17,820 nt of DNA from Propionibacteriaceae bacterium (GCA_027346035.1 DAIESZ010000139.1:1-17820); one strand, 5' to 3'; positions 1 through 8,319 are shown, counted from the first letter of the stretch. The notes: a model not told the origin generated them from the sequence alone. Program-made: numbers and translations.

Positions 1-660
1 AACATCAACACCTACGAGGGCACGTGGCAGTTCTTGCCGTTCTTCTGGACCAATGGCGGTGACGAGAAGAACATCAACACCCCGGGTGCGGTGCAGGCGC
101 TGCAGTTCGTCCTCGACCTGCAGAACGACGGATCGATGTCGAAGAGCTCGGTGACCTGGGCCCAGTCCGACGTCAACAACCAGTTCATCGCCGGCAAGGC
201 GGCGATGATGATCAACGGCCCCTGGCAACTCCCCGCGCTCAACGCGACCAAGGGGCTGCACTTCGCCAGCGTGCCGATCCCGGTCCGGACGAGTTCGCAG
301 AAGGTCGTGGCTCCCCTGGGAGGCGAAACGTTCAACGTTCCCCAGACCGGCGACAAGACGAAGATGGCCCTCGCGGGCAAGTTCGTCGCGTGCCTCAACA
401 CTCCGGCCATGCAGCTGAAGATCGCCAAGGTCTCGGGCAACGTCCCCGCCGACGAGGCGTCCGCGGCCACGTGGGCGCAGTCGCACCCACAGGTGAAGTC
501 ATTCGTCGAGACGGTGAAGACGGCCCGCTCCCGTACCGCGGAGCTCGGACCCAAATGGCCCACAGCCGCAACCGCGATCTACACGGCCGTCCAGTTGGCA
601 CTCACCGGCAAGGCCACACCGGCCGCCGCGTTGCAGCAGGCGCAGGCATCGAACCACTGA
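1..660 (+). CDS. ABC sugar transporter, solute-binding protein (3' part)
   Basis: This is the last 219 residues of an extracellular solute-binding protein of family 1 (maltose/oligosaccharide type); the N-terminus and signal peptide lie outside the window. Visible family traits are FFWTNGG near the start, the lobe-2 stretch NNQFIAGKAAMMINGPWQL (residues about 59-77 of the visible part), and LGGETFNVP, followed by the helical C-terminus ending in a Q/A-rich tail. Such proteins capture a sugar outside the membrane and hand it to the permease pair. Two MalF/MalG-type permeases follow directly on the same strand, which supports the role. The substrate cannot be read from this part, but the alpha-xylosidase downstream suggests an alpha-xyloside or related oligosaccharide. 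A strong hairpin follows the stop codon. Confidence 0.9.
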   Translation, partial: NINTYEGTWQFLPFFWTNGGDEKNINTPGAVQALQFVLDLQNDGSMSKSSVTWAQSDVNNQFIAGKAAMMINGPWQLPALNATKGLHFASVPIPVRTSSQKVVAPLGGETFNVPQTGDKTKMALAGKFVACLNTPAMQLKIAKVSGNVPADEASAATWAQSHPQVKSFVETVKTARSRTAELGPKWPTAATAIYTAVQLALTGKATPAAALQQAQASNH

Positions 661-666
661 CCCGTC

Positions 667-698
667 GTCGTGGCGGGGCGGTACCGCCCCGCCACGAC
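667..698 (+). promoter_or_regulatory. Intercistronic 32-bp perfect palindrome (hairpin)
   Basis: Bases 667-698 form a perfect palindrome. The arms 667-680 and 685-698 pair over 14 bp around a GTAC centre. It sits 7 bases after the stop of the binding-protein gene and ends 12 bases before the AAGGAG ribosome site of the permease gene. No T-run follows, so it is not a classical intrinsic terminator. Hairpins in this position in sugar ABC operons are known to stabilise the upstream binding-protein mRNA or cause partial termination, giving more binding protein than permease. That role here is inferred. Confidence 0.75.
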
Positions 699-722
699 CT
701 CCTACCCGCAAAGGAGCGTGAC

Positions 723-1676
723 ATGGCCGCCGTGCAAGCCGATGGCGCCCGAGGCACCGGACGCGCAACCCCGGGCACCGCCGATTCACGACGTCGTCGC
801 AGGTATTCGCAACAACTCACCGGCTGGCTCTTCGTCGCACCGGCGATCGTTTTCGTGTTCGTGTTCTTCGGTTACCCCATCATCAAGAACCTGACCATGT
901 CGTTCCAGAATTACACGACGACCACGTTCTTCACCGGGGTCGCGCCATGGGTGGGATTCTCGAATTACGCCACCATCGTCACCGACCCGATATTCGTCAC
1001 CACCGTGATCAATACCGCGCTGTTCACGATCGGGTCGATCATCTTCCAATTCGCCATCGGACTCGGGCTGGCACTGTTCTTCAAGCGGCATTTTCCGCTC
1101 AGTGGATTCCTGCGTTCGCTGCTGCTGCTGCCCTGGCTGCTGCCACTGATCGCCTCGGCGGCAGTCTGGAAGTGGATCCTCGATCAGGGCAGCGGTGCCT
1201 TGAATCAGTTCCTGGCAATCTTCGGGATCGCCCCGGTGCCGTGGCTCGTCAGTCCCACCGTGGCACTGATCTCGGTGATCGGGGTGAACATCTGGCTCGG
1301 CATTCCGTTCAACACCACCATCCTGTACAGCGGACTGCAGGCCGTCCCGGAGCAGCTCTACGAGGCGGCGGCCCTCGACGGCGCGGTCGGCTGGAAGTCG
1401 TTCTGGCACATCACCTGGCCGAGCATCCGGTCGGTGGTGGGCGTCGTCGTCGTCCTCGGCGTGGTCTACACGCTCAAGGTGGTGGACATCATCCTGGGAC
1501 TCACCGGCGGCGGACCCGCGAACTCGACGCAGACGCTCGCGACCTGGGCCTACCAGAAGTCGTTCGTGCAGTTCCTGTTCGGCCAGGGGGCTGCCGTCAG
1601 CAACCTGCTGATCGTCGTCTCGCTGGCGTTCGCGCTCGCATACCTGTACATGACTCGCAGAGAGGTCGACGAATGA
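723..1676 (+). CDS. ABC sugar transporter permease, MalF type
   Basis: A 317-residue inner-membrane permease of the MalF/UgpA class. The start is set by AAGGAG at 711-716 and by the short cytosolic N-terminus with RRRRR before the first membrane segment (about residues 33-52). Further hydrophobic segments lie near 95-120, 130-150, 178-200, 236-262 and 293-310, which is the usual six. The ATPase-contact EAA loop is clear: EAAALDGAVGWKSFWHITWP from residue 214. The gene overlaps the next permease by ATGA, indicating translational coupling. It partners with the binding protein upstream and with the MalG-type permease downstream. The longer in-frame reading from base 390 overlaps the binding-protein gene and is not credible. 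Confidence 0.93.
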   Translation: MAAVQADGARGTGRATPGTADSRRRRRYSQQLTGWLFVAPAIVFVFVFFGYPIIKNLTMSFQNYTTTTFFTGVAPWVGFSNYATIVTDPIFVTTVINTALFTIGSIIFQFAIGLGLALFFKRHFPLSGFLRSLLLLPWLLPLIASAAVWKWILDQGSGALNQFLAIFGIAPVPWLVSPTVALISVIGVNIWLGIPFNTTILYSGLQAVPEQLYEAAALDGAVGWKSFWHITWPSIRSVVGVVVVLGVVYTLKVVDIILGLTGGGPANSTQTLATWAYQKSFVQFLFGQGAAVSNLLIVVSLAFALAYLYMTRREVDE

Positions 1677-2533
1677 CCGCGACCCAGGCCATCATGACCC
1701 CGTACGGCGGGCCGCACCGGCGGGATCGCTCCGCGCACCAGTGGCCCATGACGGTGCTCGGCATCGTCTTCCTCGCCATCATGATCTTCCCGGTCTATTG
1801 GATGATCAACAGCAGCCTGCAGGCGAACTCGGGCGCCGCCAACACGTCGTGGATCCCCCTCCACCCCACGTTCGCCGGATACCAGACCGCAATCCAGCAG
1901 CAGGGGCGCAACCTTGTCACAAGCCTGATCGTGTCCGGCGGCACGGTCCTGCTGGCGCTGCTCATAGCCACGCCGGCGGCCTACGGACTTGCCCGCTTCA
2001 GGCTGCGCGGCATGAGGTGGTTCGTGTTCGTGCTGCTCATCACCCAGATGATCCCGGCCATCGTGATCGCGAACGCCCTCTACACGCTGTTCAACAACGT
2101 CGGGTTGCTCAACTCGTATCTTGGTCTGATCCTGGCCGACACGGCGGCACAGGTCCCGTTCGCGATCATCCTGATCAGGGCGTTCATGGCCTAGATCCCG
2201 CCGAGCCTGGTGGAAGCGGCACTCGTGGACGGGGCGAACGACGTCCGCGCCTTCGTCTTCATCGTCGTGCCGATCAGCAAGAACGCGATCGTCACCGCCG
2301 CGCTGTTCACGTTCCTCGGCGCCTGGGGCGACTTCCTGTTCGCACTGACCCTCACCAGCACACCGGCCGTACGGCCCATCACGCTCGGCATCTACAACTA
2401 TCTCGGCGCCAACGTGCAGGAATGGGGTCCGGTCATGGCGACCGCCGTGCTTGCCTCGATCCCCGCGAGCGTCTTGCTCATTCTTGCCCAGAAGTACATC
2501 TCGGCAGGTGCCCTCGGCGGTGCGATCAAGTAG
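1673..2533 (+). pseudogene. ABC sugar transporter permease, MalG type, interrupted by amber codon
   Basis: The second permease of the transporter, 286 codons in one uninterrupted frame except for a single TAG at 2192-2194 (codon 174). The start overlaps the stop of the first permease (ATGA). Before the TAG lie four hydrophobic segments (about residues 23-42, 78-105, 116-141, 146-172). After it the frame continues with IPPSLVEAALVDGAN, the EAA loop that contacts the ATPase, and two more membrane segments, ending at a normal TAG at 2531-2533. The stop falls between FMA and IPPSL, where relatives carry an ordinary residue; TCG (Ser) to TAG would be one base change. Truncation here would remove the ATPase contact and so inactivate the transporter. 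Alternatives are a sequencing error, amber read-through, or restart at GTG 2210. The rest of the gene shows no other decay, so the lesion is recent or not real. Confidence 0.8.
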
Positions 2534-2570
2534 GTCCCACCCCGGCATCAGGATCCATCGAAAACCGACA

Positions 2571-2577
2571 AGAGGAG
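2571..2577 (+). promoter_or_regulatory. Ribosome binding site of the ThuA gene
   Basis: AGAGGAG lies six bases before ATG 2584 and fixes that start. The 50-base gap from the permease stop shows no hairpin or promoter of note, so the gene is probably read from the transporter operon. Confidence 0.75.
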
Positions 2578-2583
2578 TAGAAC

Positions 2584-3378
2584 ATGACACCCACCGCCGA
2601 CCGACCGCTCCGCGTCGTGGTCTGGGGAGAGAACCGGCACGAGCAGATCGAGCCGCACGTCGCCGACATCTACCCCGACGGCATGCACAACGCGATCAAG
2701 GCCGGTATCGAGGAGAACCTCGGCGACCGCGTCGTCGTCACGACAGCCCTGCTGGATGACCCGGAGCACGGTCTCACCGACGAGCGCCTCGCCGCAACGG
2801 ATGTGCTCACGTGGTGGGGTCACGCCGCGCATGCGGAGGTCTCGGACGACGTCGTCGAACGCGTCCACCGCCACGTCCTCGAGGGCATGGGGCTGGTGGT
2901 GCTGCACTCGGGGCACTGGTCGAAGATCTTCACCAAACTCATGGGCACCACGTGCACGCTGCGCTGGCGGAGCGAACACGACCGCGAACTGGTGTGGACG
3001 GTCGATCCGACGCATCCGATCGCCCAGGGCGTCCCCCACCCGATCGAGATCCCGCAGCAGGAGATGTACGGCGAGCAGTTCGACGTGCCCAGACCCGACG
3101 AGGTCATCTTCATCAGTTCGTTCACGGGCGGCGAGGTGTTCCGTAGTGGCCTCACCTATCGACGCGGCAACGGGAAGATCTTCTACTTCAGCCCCGGCGA
3201 CCAGGACTTCCCGGTGTACCACCACAAGGACGTGCGCCGCGTGATCGCGAACGGTGTCCAGTGGGTGGCGTCCGAGCGTCCGAAGCGCGAGATCCCGGTG
3301 TTGCTGCGCTACGACACCGGCGACTTCTTCCACGGGCACGGCTACCAGGGCGCCCTGCACAACAAGGACGAGGGTTGA
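2584..3378 (+). CDS. ThuA-domain protein (trehalose-utilization family)
   Basis: A 264-residue cytosolic protein of the ThuA family, which has a class-I glutamine-amidotransferase-like fold. Visible traits are the first strand LRVVVWGENRHE (9-20), the TWWGHAAH segment (76-83), VVLHSGHWSKIF (105-116), the TCTLRWRSEHDREL segment, and GKIFYFSPGDQDFPVYH near the C-terminus. ThuA proteins take part in catabolism of disaccharides and related glycosides in rhizobia, often beside Gfo/Idh-type dehydrogenases; the exact reaction is unsettled. The stop overlaps the start of the next gene (TGATG), so the two products are probably made together, matching the ThuA/ThuB-like pairing. Substrate here is unknown. 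Confidence 0.9.
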   Translation: MTPTADRPLRVVVWGENRHEQIEPHVADIYPDGMHNAIKAGIEENLGDRVVVTTALLDDPEHGLTDERLAATDVLTWWGHAAHAEVSDDVVERVHRHVLEGMGLVVLHSGHWSKIFTKLMGTTCTLRWRSEHDRELVWTVDPTHPIAQGVPHPIEIPQQEMYGEQFDVPRPDEVIFISSFTGGEVFRSGLTYRRGNGKIFYFSPGDQDFPVYHHKDVRRVIANGVQWVASERPKREIPVLLRYDTGDFFHGHGYQGALHNKDEG

Positions 3379-4514
3379 TGGCCGACTTCGCGATGGTTCC
3401 CGATGACGGACCCCTGCGGGTCGTACTCGTCGGAGCCGGCAACATGGGACGCGCCTGGATTCGGATGATCGCCGGCACCCCGGGTGTGCGTCTGGTGGGG
3501 CTGGTCGACCTGGCTCTCGAGCTGGCCCACGGCGCGGCAGCAGAGAACGGCCTGGACATCGTCGTCGGCGATTCGCTCGCGTCCGTGGTGGCCGCCTCCG
3601 GGGCCCAGGCCGTGATCGACGTCACGGTGCCGTCCGCGCATCATGCCGTGAACACCGAGGCGCTGCTCCTGGGTCTGCCGGTGCTCTGCGAGAAGCCCAT
3701 CGCCCCTTCGGTGGCAGAGACCCTCTCGCTGATCGCCGCCGAGGAGGTGAGCGGGCAACTGCTCATGACCAGCCAGTCCCGCAGGTACTACCCGCAGCTC
3801 GCACGGCTCAAGGACGCGGTCAGCCGCCTGGGTGGCGTGGGTGTCGTCACGACGGAGTTCTTCAAGGCGCCACACTTCGGCGGGTTCCGCGACGAGATGG
3901 AGCATCCGTTGCTGATCGACATGGCGATCCACGCCTTCGACGCGGCGCGGTACCTGCTGGACGCCGACCCCGTGACGGTCGACTGCCGCAGATTCAACCC
4001 GGAGTGGAGTTGGTACCGCGGTGACGCGGCCGCGGCGGCGATCTTCGAATTCGCGGGCGGCACCCGCTACACCTACACCGGCAGCTGGTGCTCACCCGGG
4101 CTCGAGACCTCGTGGAACGGCGCCTGGCGGGTGAGCTGTGCGGGTGGCAGCGCCACGTGGGACGGTGTCGGGGAACCCGTCGTCGGCCGGGGGGACGACC
4201 CCGACGGCACGCAGCCCTCCGCCGTCCCCGGTTCTGACACGCGCCGGGAGATCGCCGGCGCGCTGGACGAGTTCGTCTCCGCACTACGCACCGGCGTCAC
4301 CCCGCCGGGAGACGTGCACGCCAACGTGCACAGCCTCGCCATGGTGGAGGGCGCCGTGCTCTCCGCTGCCACGGGGCGCACCGTCGAACTCTCCGCGGTG
4401 CTCGAGAGCGCCTACCAGGTCGCACTGCACCGCGAGGAGCGCGACGAGGTGCGCGCAGTGTTGCGAGGCTGGGGCTCCGCCTCGGCCGGACTGGGAACCG
4501 GCGCCGCCGGATGA
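3378..4514 (+). CDS. Gfo/Idh/MocA-family oxidoreductase (first copy)
   Basis: A 378-residue NAD(P)-dependent sugar or cyclitol dehydrogenase. The Rossmann motif GAGNMG is at 19-24. The family Lys motif CEKPIA contains EKP at 105-107, and DMAIHAFDAARYLL (181-194) supplies the His of the usual catalytic patch. The rest is the alpha/beta C-terminal domain expected for the family. The start overlaps the ThuA stop; a second in-frame ATG five codons in is less likely because of that coupling. Family members oxidise a sugar hydroxyl, often at C3, or isomerise keto-sugars. Paired with ThuA it resembles ThuB. The exact substrate is not readable; the operon suggests a xyloside or glucoside. Confidence 0.9.
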   Translation: MADFAMVPDDGPLRVVLVGAGNMGRAWIRMIAGTPGVRLVGLVDLALELAHGAAAENGLDIVVGDSLASVVAASGAQAVIDVTVPSAHHAVNTEALLLGLPVLCEKPIAPSVAETLSLIAAEEVSGQLLMTSQSRRYYPQLARLKDAVSRLGGVGVVTTEFFKAPHFGGFRDEMEHPLLIDMAIHAFDAARYLLDADPVTVDCRRFNPEWSWYRGDAAAAAIFEFAGGTRYTYTGSWCSPGLETSWNGAWRVSCAGGSATWDGVGEPVVGRGDDPDGTQPSAVPGSDTRREIAGALDEFVSALRTGVTPPGDVHANVHSLAMVEGAVLSAATGRTVELSAVLESAYQVALHREERDEVRAVLRGWGSASAGLGTGAAG

Positions 4515-4537
4515 CTCCGGCGTCCGGAACCAGTCAA

Positions 4538-4576
4538 CGCCCTGCGGCCCGGCGCGGGCTGCCGGGCCGCAGGGCG
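4538..4576 (+). promoter_or_regulatory. Intercistronic hairpin, 15-bp perfect stem
   Basis: Arms 4538-4552 and 4562-4576 are perfectly complementary around a 9-base loop, in the 97-base gap between the oxidoreductase and the alpha-xylosidase. No T-run follows. As with the palindrome at 667-698, it is likely an mRNA-processing or attenuation element that sets the ratio of neighbouring gene products; that role is inferred. Confidence 0.7.
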
Positions 4577-4611
4577 ACCACCACGACACGCATGCAGAGA
4601 GGTTCAGTCTG

Positions 4612-6903
4612 ATGAGGTTCACCGACGGGTTCTGGGGTCTGCGACCCGGTGTGCGGGCGCTCTACGCGCGCGAGGCCCACGACATCGTGGCCGACGAACG
4701 AACACTGACCGTGATCGCACCGAGCAAGGTCGTGCGGCACCGCGGCGACACGCTCAACAACGCGACACTGACCGTGCGGCTCGACTCCCCGATGCCGGGC
4801 GTGATCGGCGTTTACGTCGAGCACTTCGCGGGCGCTCGCCGGGCCCCCGGCTTCGAATTCCTCCGACGTGAGGTCGACGCGGTCCGGGTGGACGCCGGCA
4901 CGGACGCCGCCACTCTCACCAGCGGTGAGCTCACCGCGACCGTGCACCGGGGCGAACCGTGGCGGGTCGAGTTCTCCGCGAGGGGACGTCTGCTCACCTC
5001 AAGCGGACACGATTCGCTGGCACGAATGTCAGTCGACCCGGGCGGGCTCGTCGACGGCCTTGTATGGGTCGCCGACGAGGGCATCCCCGTGCGTTCGACC
5101 GCATACACCCTCGCCCAGCTGGACCTCGCCGTCGGCGAGCTCGTCTACGGGCTCGGCGAGCGCTTCGGCCCGGTGGTGAAGAACGGCCAGAGCGTCGACG
5201 TCTGGAACGCCGACGGCGGCACGTCCAGTGAGCAGGCCTACAAGAATGTGCCCTTCTACCTCACGAACCGCGGCTACGGCGTGCTGGTCGACCACACCGG
5301 ACCGGTGTCGTTCGAGGTCGGCTCGGAGGCGGTCGAACGCGTGCAGTTCTCGGTTCCGGGCGAGCGGCTGAGCTTCTACGTGATGGACGGTCCCACACCC
5401 AAGGACGTGCTGGAACGCTACACGGCGCTCACCGGCCGACCGGCCGCGGTGCCCGCCTGGTCCTACGGCCTCTGGCTCTCCACGAGTTTCACCACCGACT
5501 ACGACGAAGCGACGGTGACGCGCTTCGTCGACGCCATGGCGGAGCGGGACCTGCCCCTCTCGGTGTTCCACTTCGATTGCTTCTGGATGCGTGAGTTCAG
5601 CTGGTGCGACTTCGAATGGGACCCGCGCACGTTCCCCGACCCGCCGGGCATGCTGTCGCGGCTGCACGACAAGGGCCTGCACGTCTGCGTGTGGATCAAC
5701 CCGTACATCGGGCAACGCTCTCCGCTGTTCGAGCAAGCGGCATCGGCCGGGTACCTCGTCAAGCGGCCGAACGGCGACCCGTGGCAGTGGGACCTCTGGC
5801 AGGCGGGAATGGGCCTCGTCGACTTCACGAACCCGGACGCCACGGCCTGGTACCAGGACAAGCTGCGGGGCCTTGTGGAGATGGGCGTCGACGCGTTCAA
5901 GACCGACTTCGGCGAGCGCGTGCCGCTGGACGTGGTGTTCGCGGACGGAACCGATCCCGGGAATATGCACAACCTGTACACACATCTCTACAACAGGGCC
6001 GTGCACGACGTGCTCGTGGAGATCCGGGGCGAGGGCGAGGCCGTGCTGTTCGCCCGCTCCGCCACGACGGGCGGCCAGCGGATGCCCGTGCACTGGGGCG
6101 GAGACAGCACGTCATCGTTCCCGTCGATGGCCGAGACGCTGCGCGGGGGCTTGTCGCTCGCGTTCAGCGCGTTCGGCTTCTGGAGCCATGACATCGGGGG
6201 TTTCGAGGGCACCCCCGATCCCGACGTCTTCAAGCGGTGGGTGGCCTTCGGCCTGCTGTCCAGCCACTCCCGTTTCCACGGGAGCCACTCCTACCGCGTG
6301 CCGTGGGTGTTCGACACGGACTCCCGGACCGGGGAGGTGAACGAATCCCCCACGAGCGCGGTGGCGGTGACCCGCAGGTTCGCGAAGCTCAAGAACCGGC
6401 TCATGCCCTACCTCTACGCGGTGGGTGCCGAGGCGTCCGACCGGGGTATCCCGGTGCTGCGGCCGATGCTGCTCGAGTTCCCCGACGACCCGGCCGTGGC
6501 GCATCTCGACCGCCAGTACATGCTCGGGCCCGACCTGCTCGTCGCACCCGTGTTCTCGGCCGCGGGCGAGGTGAGCTTCTACCTCCCCGCGGGCACGTGG
6601 ACGAGCCTGCTCACCGGGGAGCGGGTGCCGGGCGGCGGCTGGCGCACCGAGACGCACGGGCTCGACTCGCTGCCCCTCTACGTGCGCGAGGGCGCGGTGC
6701 TGCCGATCGGTGAGCGCGACGACCGGCCCGACTACGACTACCTCAGCGGGCTCACGCTCCGGGTGTATCCGGGAGCGGCCGGAGCGCCGGTGTATCTGGT
6801 CACGACCGCGGGTGAGCGCGTCGAGATCGACCTGGTACCGGACGGCCGGGGCGGTTTCGTCGCCTCGGCGCACGGCACGTCCCTCGCGGTCGAGATCGCC
6901 TGA
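4612..6903 (+). CDS. yicI: Alpha-xylosidase, glycoside hydrolase family 31
   Basis: A 763-residue GH31 enzyme close in length to E. coli YicI (772). It begins MRFTDGFWGLRPGV, typical of alpha-xylosidases. An N-terminal beta-sandwich is followed by the (beta/alpha)8 barrel. KTDFGERVP carries the presumed nucleophile Asp432, and WGGDSTSSF carries the presumed acid/base Asp498. The 66-residue gap equals that in YicI (416/482). SHDIGGFEGTP and the C-terminal beta domains follow. There is no signal peptide, so it acts in the cytosol on imported alpha-xylosides such as isoprimeverose. AGAGAGG at 4596-4602 supports the start; the in-frame extension upstream overlaps the oxidoreductase gene. This enzyme gives the best clue to the operon's substrate. 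Alpha-glucosidase is the main alternative activity in GH31. Confidence 0.92.
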   Translation: MRFTDGFWGLRPGVRALYAREAHDIVADERTLTVIAPSKVVRHRGDTLNNATLTVRLDSPMPGVIGVYVEHFAGARRAPGFEFLRREVDAVRVDAGTDAATLTSGELTATVHRGEPWRVEFSARGRLLTSSGHDSLARMSVDPGGLVDGLVWVADEGIPVRSTAYTLAQLDLAVGELVYGLGERFGPVVKNGQSVDVWNADGGTSSEQAYKNVPFYLTNRGYGVLVDHTGPVSFEVGSEAVERVQFSVPGERLSFYVMDGPTPKDVLERYTALTGRPAAVPAWSYGLWLSTSFTTDYDEATVTRFVDAMAERDLPLSVFHFDCFWMREFSWCDFEWDPRTFPDPPGMLSRLHDKGLHVCVWINPYIGQRSPLFEQAASAGYLVKRPNGDPWQWDLWQAGMGLVDFTNPDATAWYQDKLRGLVEMGVDAFKTDFGERVPLDVVFADGTDPGNMHNLYTHLYNRAVHDVLVEIRGEGEAVLFARSATTGGQRMPVHWGGDSTSSFPSMAETLRGGLSLAFSAFGFWSHDIGGFEGTPDPDVFKRWVAFGLLSSHSRFHGSHSYRVPWVFDTDSRTGEVNESPTSAVAVTRRFAKLKNRLMPYLYAVGAEASDRGIPVLRPMLLEFPDDPAVAHLDRQYMLGPDLLVAPVFSAAGEVSFYLPAGTWTSLLTGERVPGGGWRTETHGLDSLPLYVREGAVLPIGERDDRPDYDYLSGLTLRVYPGAAGAPVYLVTTAGERVEIDLVPDGRGGFVASAHGTSLAVEIA

Positions 6904-6916
6904 CCGGTGCCATCGA

Positions 6917-6943
6917 CGCCCCGGATCCGCCGCGCCCGGGGCG
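6917..6943 (+). promoter_or_regulatory. Intercistronic GC hairpin, 8-bp stem
   Basis: CGCCCCGG at 6917-6924 pairs perfectly with 6936-6943 around an 11-base loop, 14 bases after the alpha-xylosidase stop. No T-run follows. It could be a weak terminator or mRNA stabiliser in the 126-base gap before the second oxidoreductase gene. Confidence 0.45.
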
Positions 6944-7029
6944 AACGGTTGAGCAGTCGGCCCGGCAAGGCCATGCACCATCCCCGACCGGGGAACGACG
7001 ACAGTGACAGCCGAGAGAGAAGGTCGACG

Positions 7030-8226
7030 ATGACGGATTCAGGCCAGGCTGCGGCGCGCACCTTGCGCGTCGGCATGGTGGGCCACGGGTTCATGGGGGC
7101 GGCACATTCGCACGCGTGGCGCAACGCTCACCGGTTCTTCGAACTCCCGGCGACGCCACAGCTGACGGCGGTCGCCGGGCGCGACGCCCAGCGCGTGGCG
7201 GAGGCCGCCGAGCGGCAGGGATGGCTCAGCACCGAGACCGATTGGCGGCGGCTCGTGGAGCGCGACGACATCGATCTCATCGACATCTGCACGCCCGGTG
7301 ATACCCATCGCGAGATTGCGCTCGCGGCGCTGGAGGCGGGCAAGCATGTGCTCTGCGAGAAGCCGCTCGCCAACACGGTGGCCGAGGCGGAGGAGATGGC
7401 TGACGCCGCCCGCCGCGCGTCCGAGCGCGGTCAGATCGCGATGTGCGGATTCACCTACCGGCGGGTTCCGGCGGTGTCACTTGCCCGGCGCTTCGTCGAC
7501 GAGGGGCGACTGGGTGAGATCCGCCACGTGCGGGCCCAGTACTTGCAGGACTGGCTGAGTGACGCGAACGCCCCGCTCACCTGGCGGCTGGACAAGTCGA
7601 GGGCGGGCAGCGGTTCGCTCGGCGACATCGGCGCCCACATCATCGACATGGCGCAGTGGGTCGCCGGCAGCAGGATCGAGGGACTCTCGGCCGTGCTGCG
7701 GACGTTCGTGACCGAGCGACCCGTCGGAGGCGAGTTCGTCGGGCTCGGTGGCGCGGGTTCCGCCGACGGGCCCAAGGGACCGGTGAGCGTCGACGACGCG
7801 GCGGCGTTCACCGCGCGCTTCGCGGGTGGTGCACTCGGGGTGTTCGAGGCGACGCGGTTCGCGCTGGGACGCAAGAACAGCCTCCGCCTCGAGGTCAACG
7901 GTTCGTTGGGGTCGGTGGCCTTCGACTTCGAGGACATGAACTCGCTGCAGTACTACGACGGCGCCGACGATGCCGAGGCGCAGGGATTCCGCCGGATCAT
8001 CGTCACCGAGGCGGTGCATCCCTACACCGGCAACTGGTGGCCGTCGGGTCACGGACTCGGCTACGAACACAGCTTCACCCACCAGGTCGCCGACCTCGTG
8101 CGCGCCATCGGCGCCGGCGCGCAGCCGCACCCGTCATTCGACGACGCGCTGCAGGTGCAGCGCGTACTCGCCGCCGTCGAGGCGTCCGCCGCCGACCGGG
8201 CGGCGTGGCACGAGGTGCAAGGGTGA
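7030..8226 (+). CDS. Gfo/Idh/MocA-family oxidoreductase (second copy)
   Basis: A 398-residue NAD(P)-dependent dehydrogenase. GHGFMG (18-23) is the dinucleotide motif, CEKPLAN holds EKP at 110-112, and GDIGAHIID (198-206) holds the family His203. GAGAGAAGG at 7015-7023 sits six bases before the ATG and decides this start over an in-frame ATG at 6907. It differs strongly from the first copy in the operon (GHGFMG versus GAGNMG, GDIGAHIID versus DMAIHAFD), so it is not a recent duplicate and likely acts on another step, for example oxidation then re-reduction of a sugar. It is the last gene on this strand before an unrelated kinase-like gene and probably ends the operon. Confidence 0.9.
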   Translation: MTDSGQAAARTLRVGMVGHGFMGAAHSHAWRNAHRFFELPATPQLTAVAGRDAQRVAEAAERQGWLSTETDWRRLVERDDIDLIDICTPGDTHREIALAALEAGKHVLCEKPLANTVAEAEEMADAARRASERGQIAMCGFTYRRVPAVSLARRFVDEGRLGEIRHVRAQYLQDWLSDANAPLTWRLDKSRAGSGSLGDIGAHIIDMAQWVAGSRIEGLSAVLRTFVTERPVGGEFVGLGGAGSADGPKGPVSVDDAAAFTARFAGGALGVFEATRFALGRKNSLRLEVNGSLGSVAFDFEDMNSLQYYDGADDAEAQGFRRIIVTEAVHPYTGNWWPSGHGLGYEHSFTHQVADLVRAIGAGAQPHPSFDDALQVQRVLAAVEASAADRAAWHEVQG

Positions 8227-8238
8227 GCTCACCCTGCC

Positions 8239-8254
8239 CGGGTCGAACGACCCG
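8239..8254 (+). terminator. Candidate hairpin at operon end
   Basis: A perfect 16-base palindrome CGGGTCGAACGACCCG lies 12 bases after the second oxidoreductase stop. It folds as a 6-bp stem with a GAAC tetraloop. There is no T-run, so termination is only a possibility. Confidence 0.4.
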
Positions 8255-8319
8255 AGCCGGCGCGGGGTAGGCGCCGCCGCGACGCCTCGTCGGCCCACCT
8301 TGGCTGGCAGGATCGCTGC

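Noticed and set aside
2210..2533. Separate small membrane protein starting at GTG 2210
   Set aside because: It begins inside the EAA loop, has no ribosome site, and is plainly the tail of the interrupted permease.
1550..2590. A 346-codon open frame on the minus strand opposite the permeases
   Set aside because: Charged, low-complexity translation, opposite two unmistakable membrane proteins; a composition artefact.
4138..4611. 158-residue N-terminal extension of the alpha-xylosidase
   Set aside because: It overlaps the oxidoreductase gene in another frame and passes through the intercistronic hairpin; the start at 4612 has a ribosome site and the typical family N-terminus.
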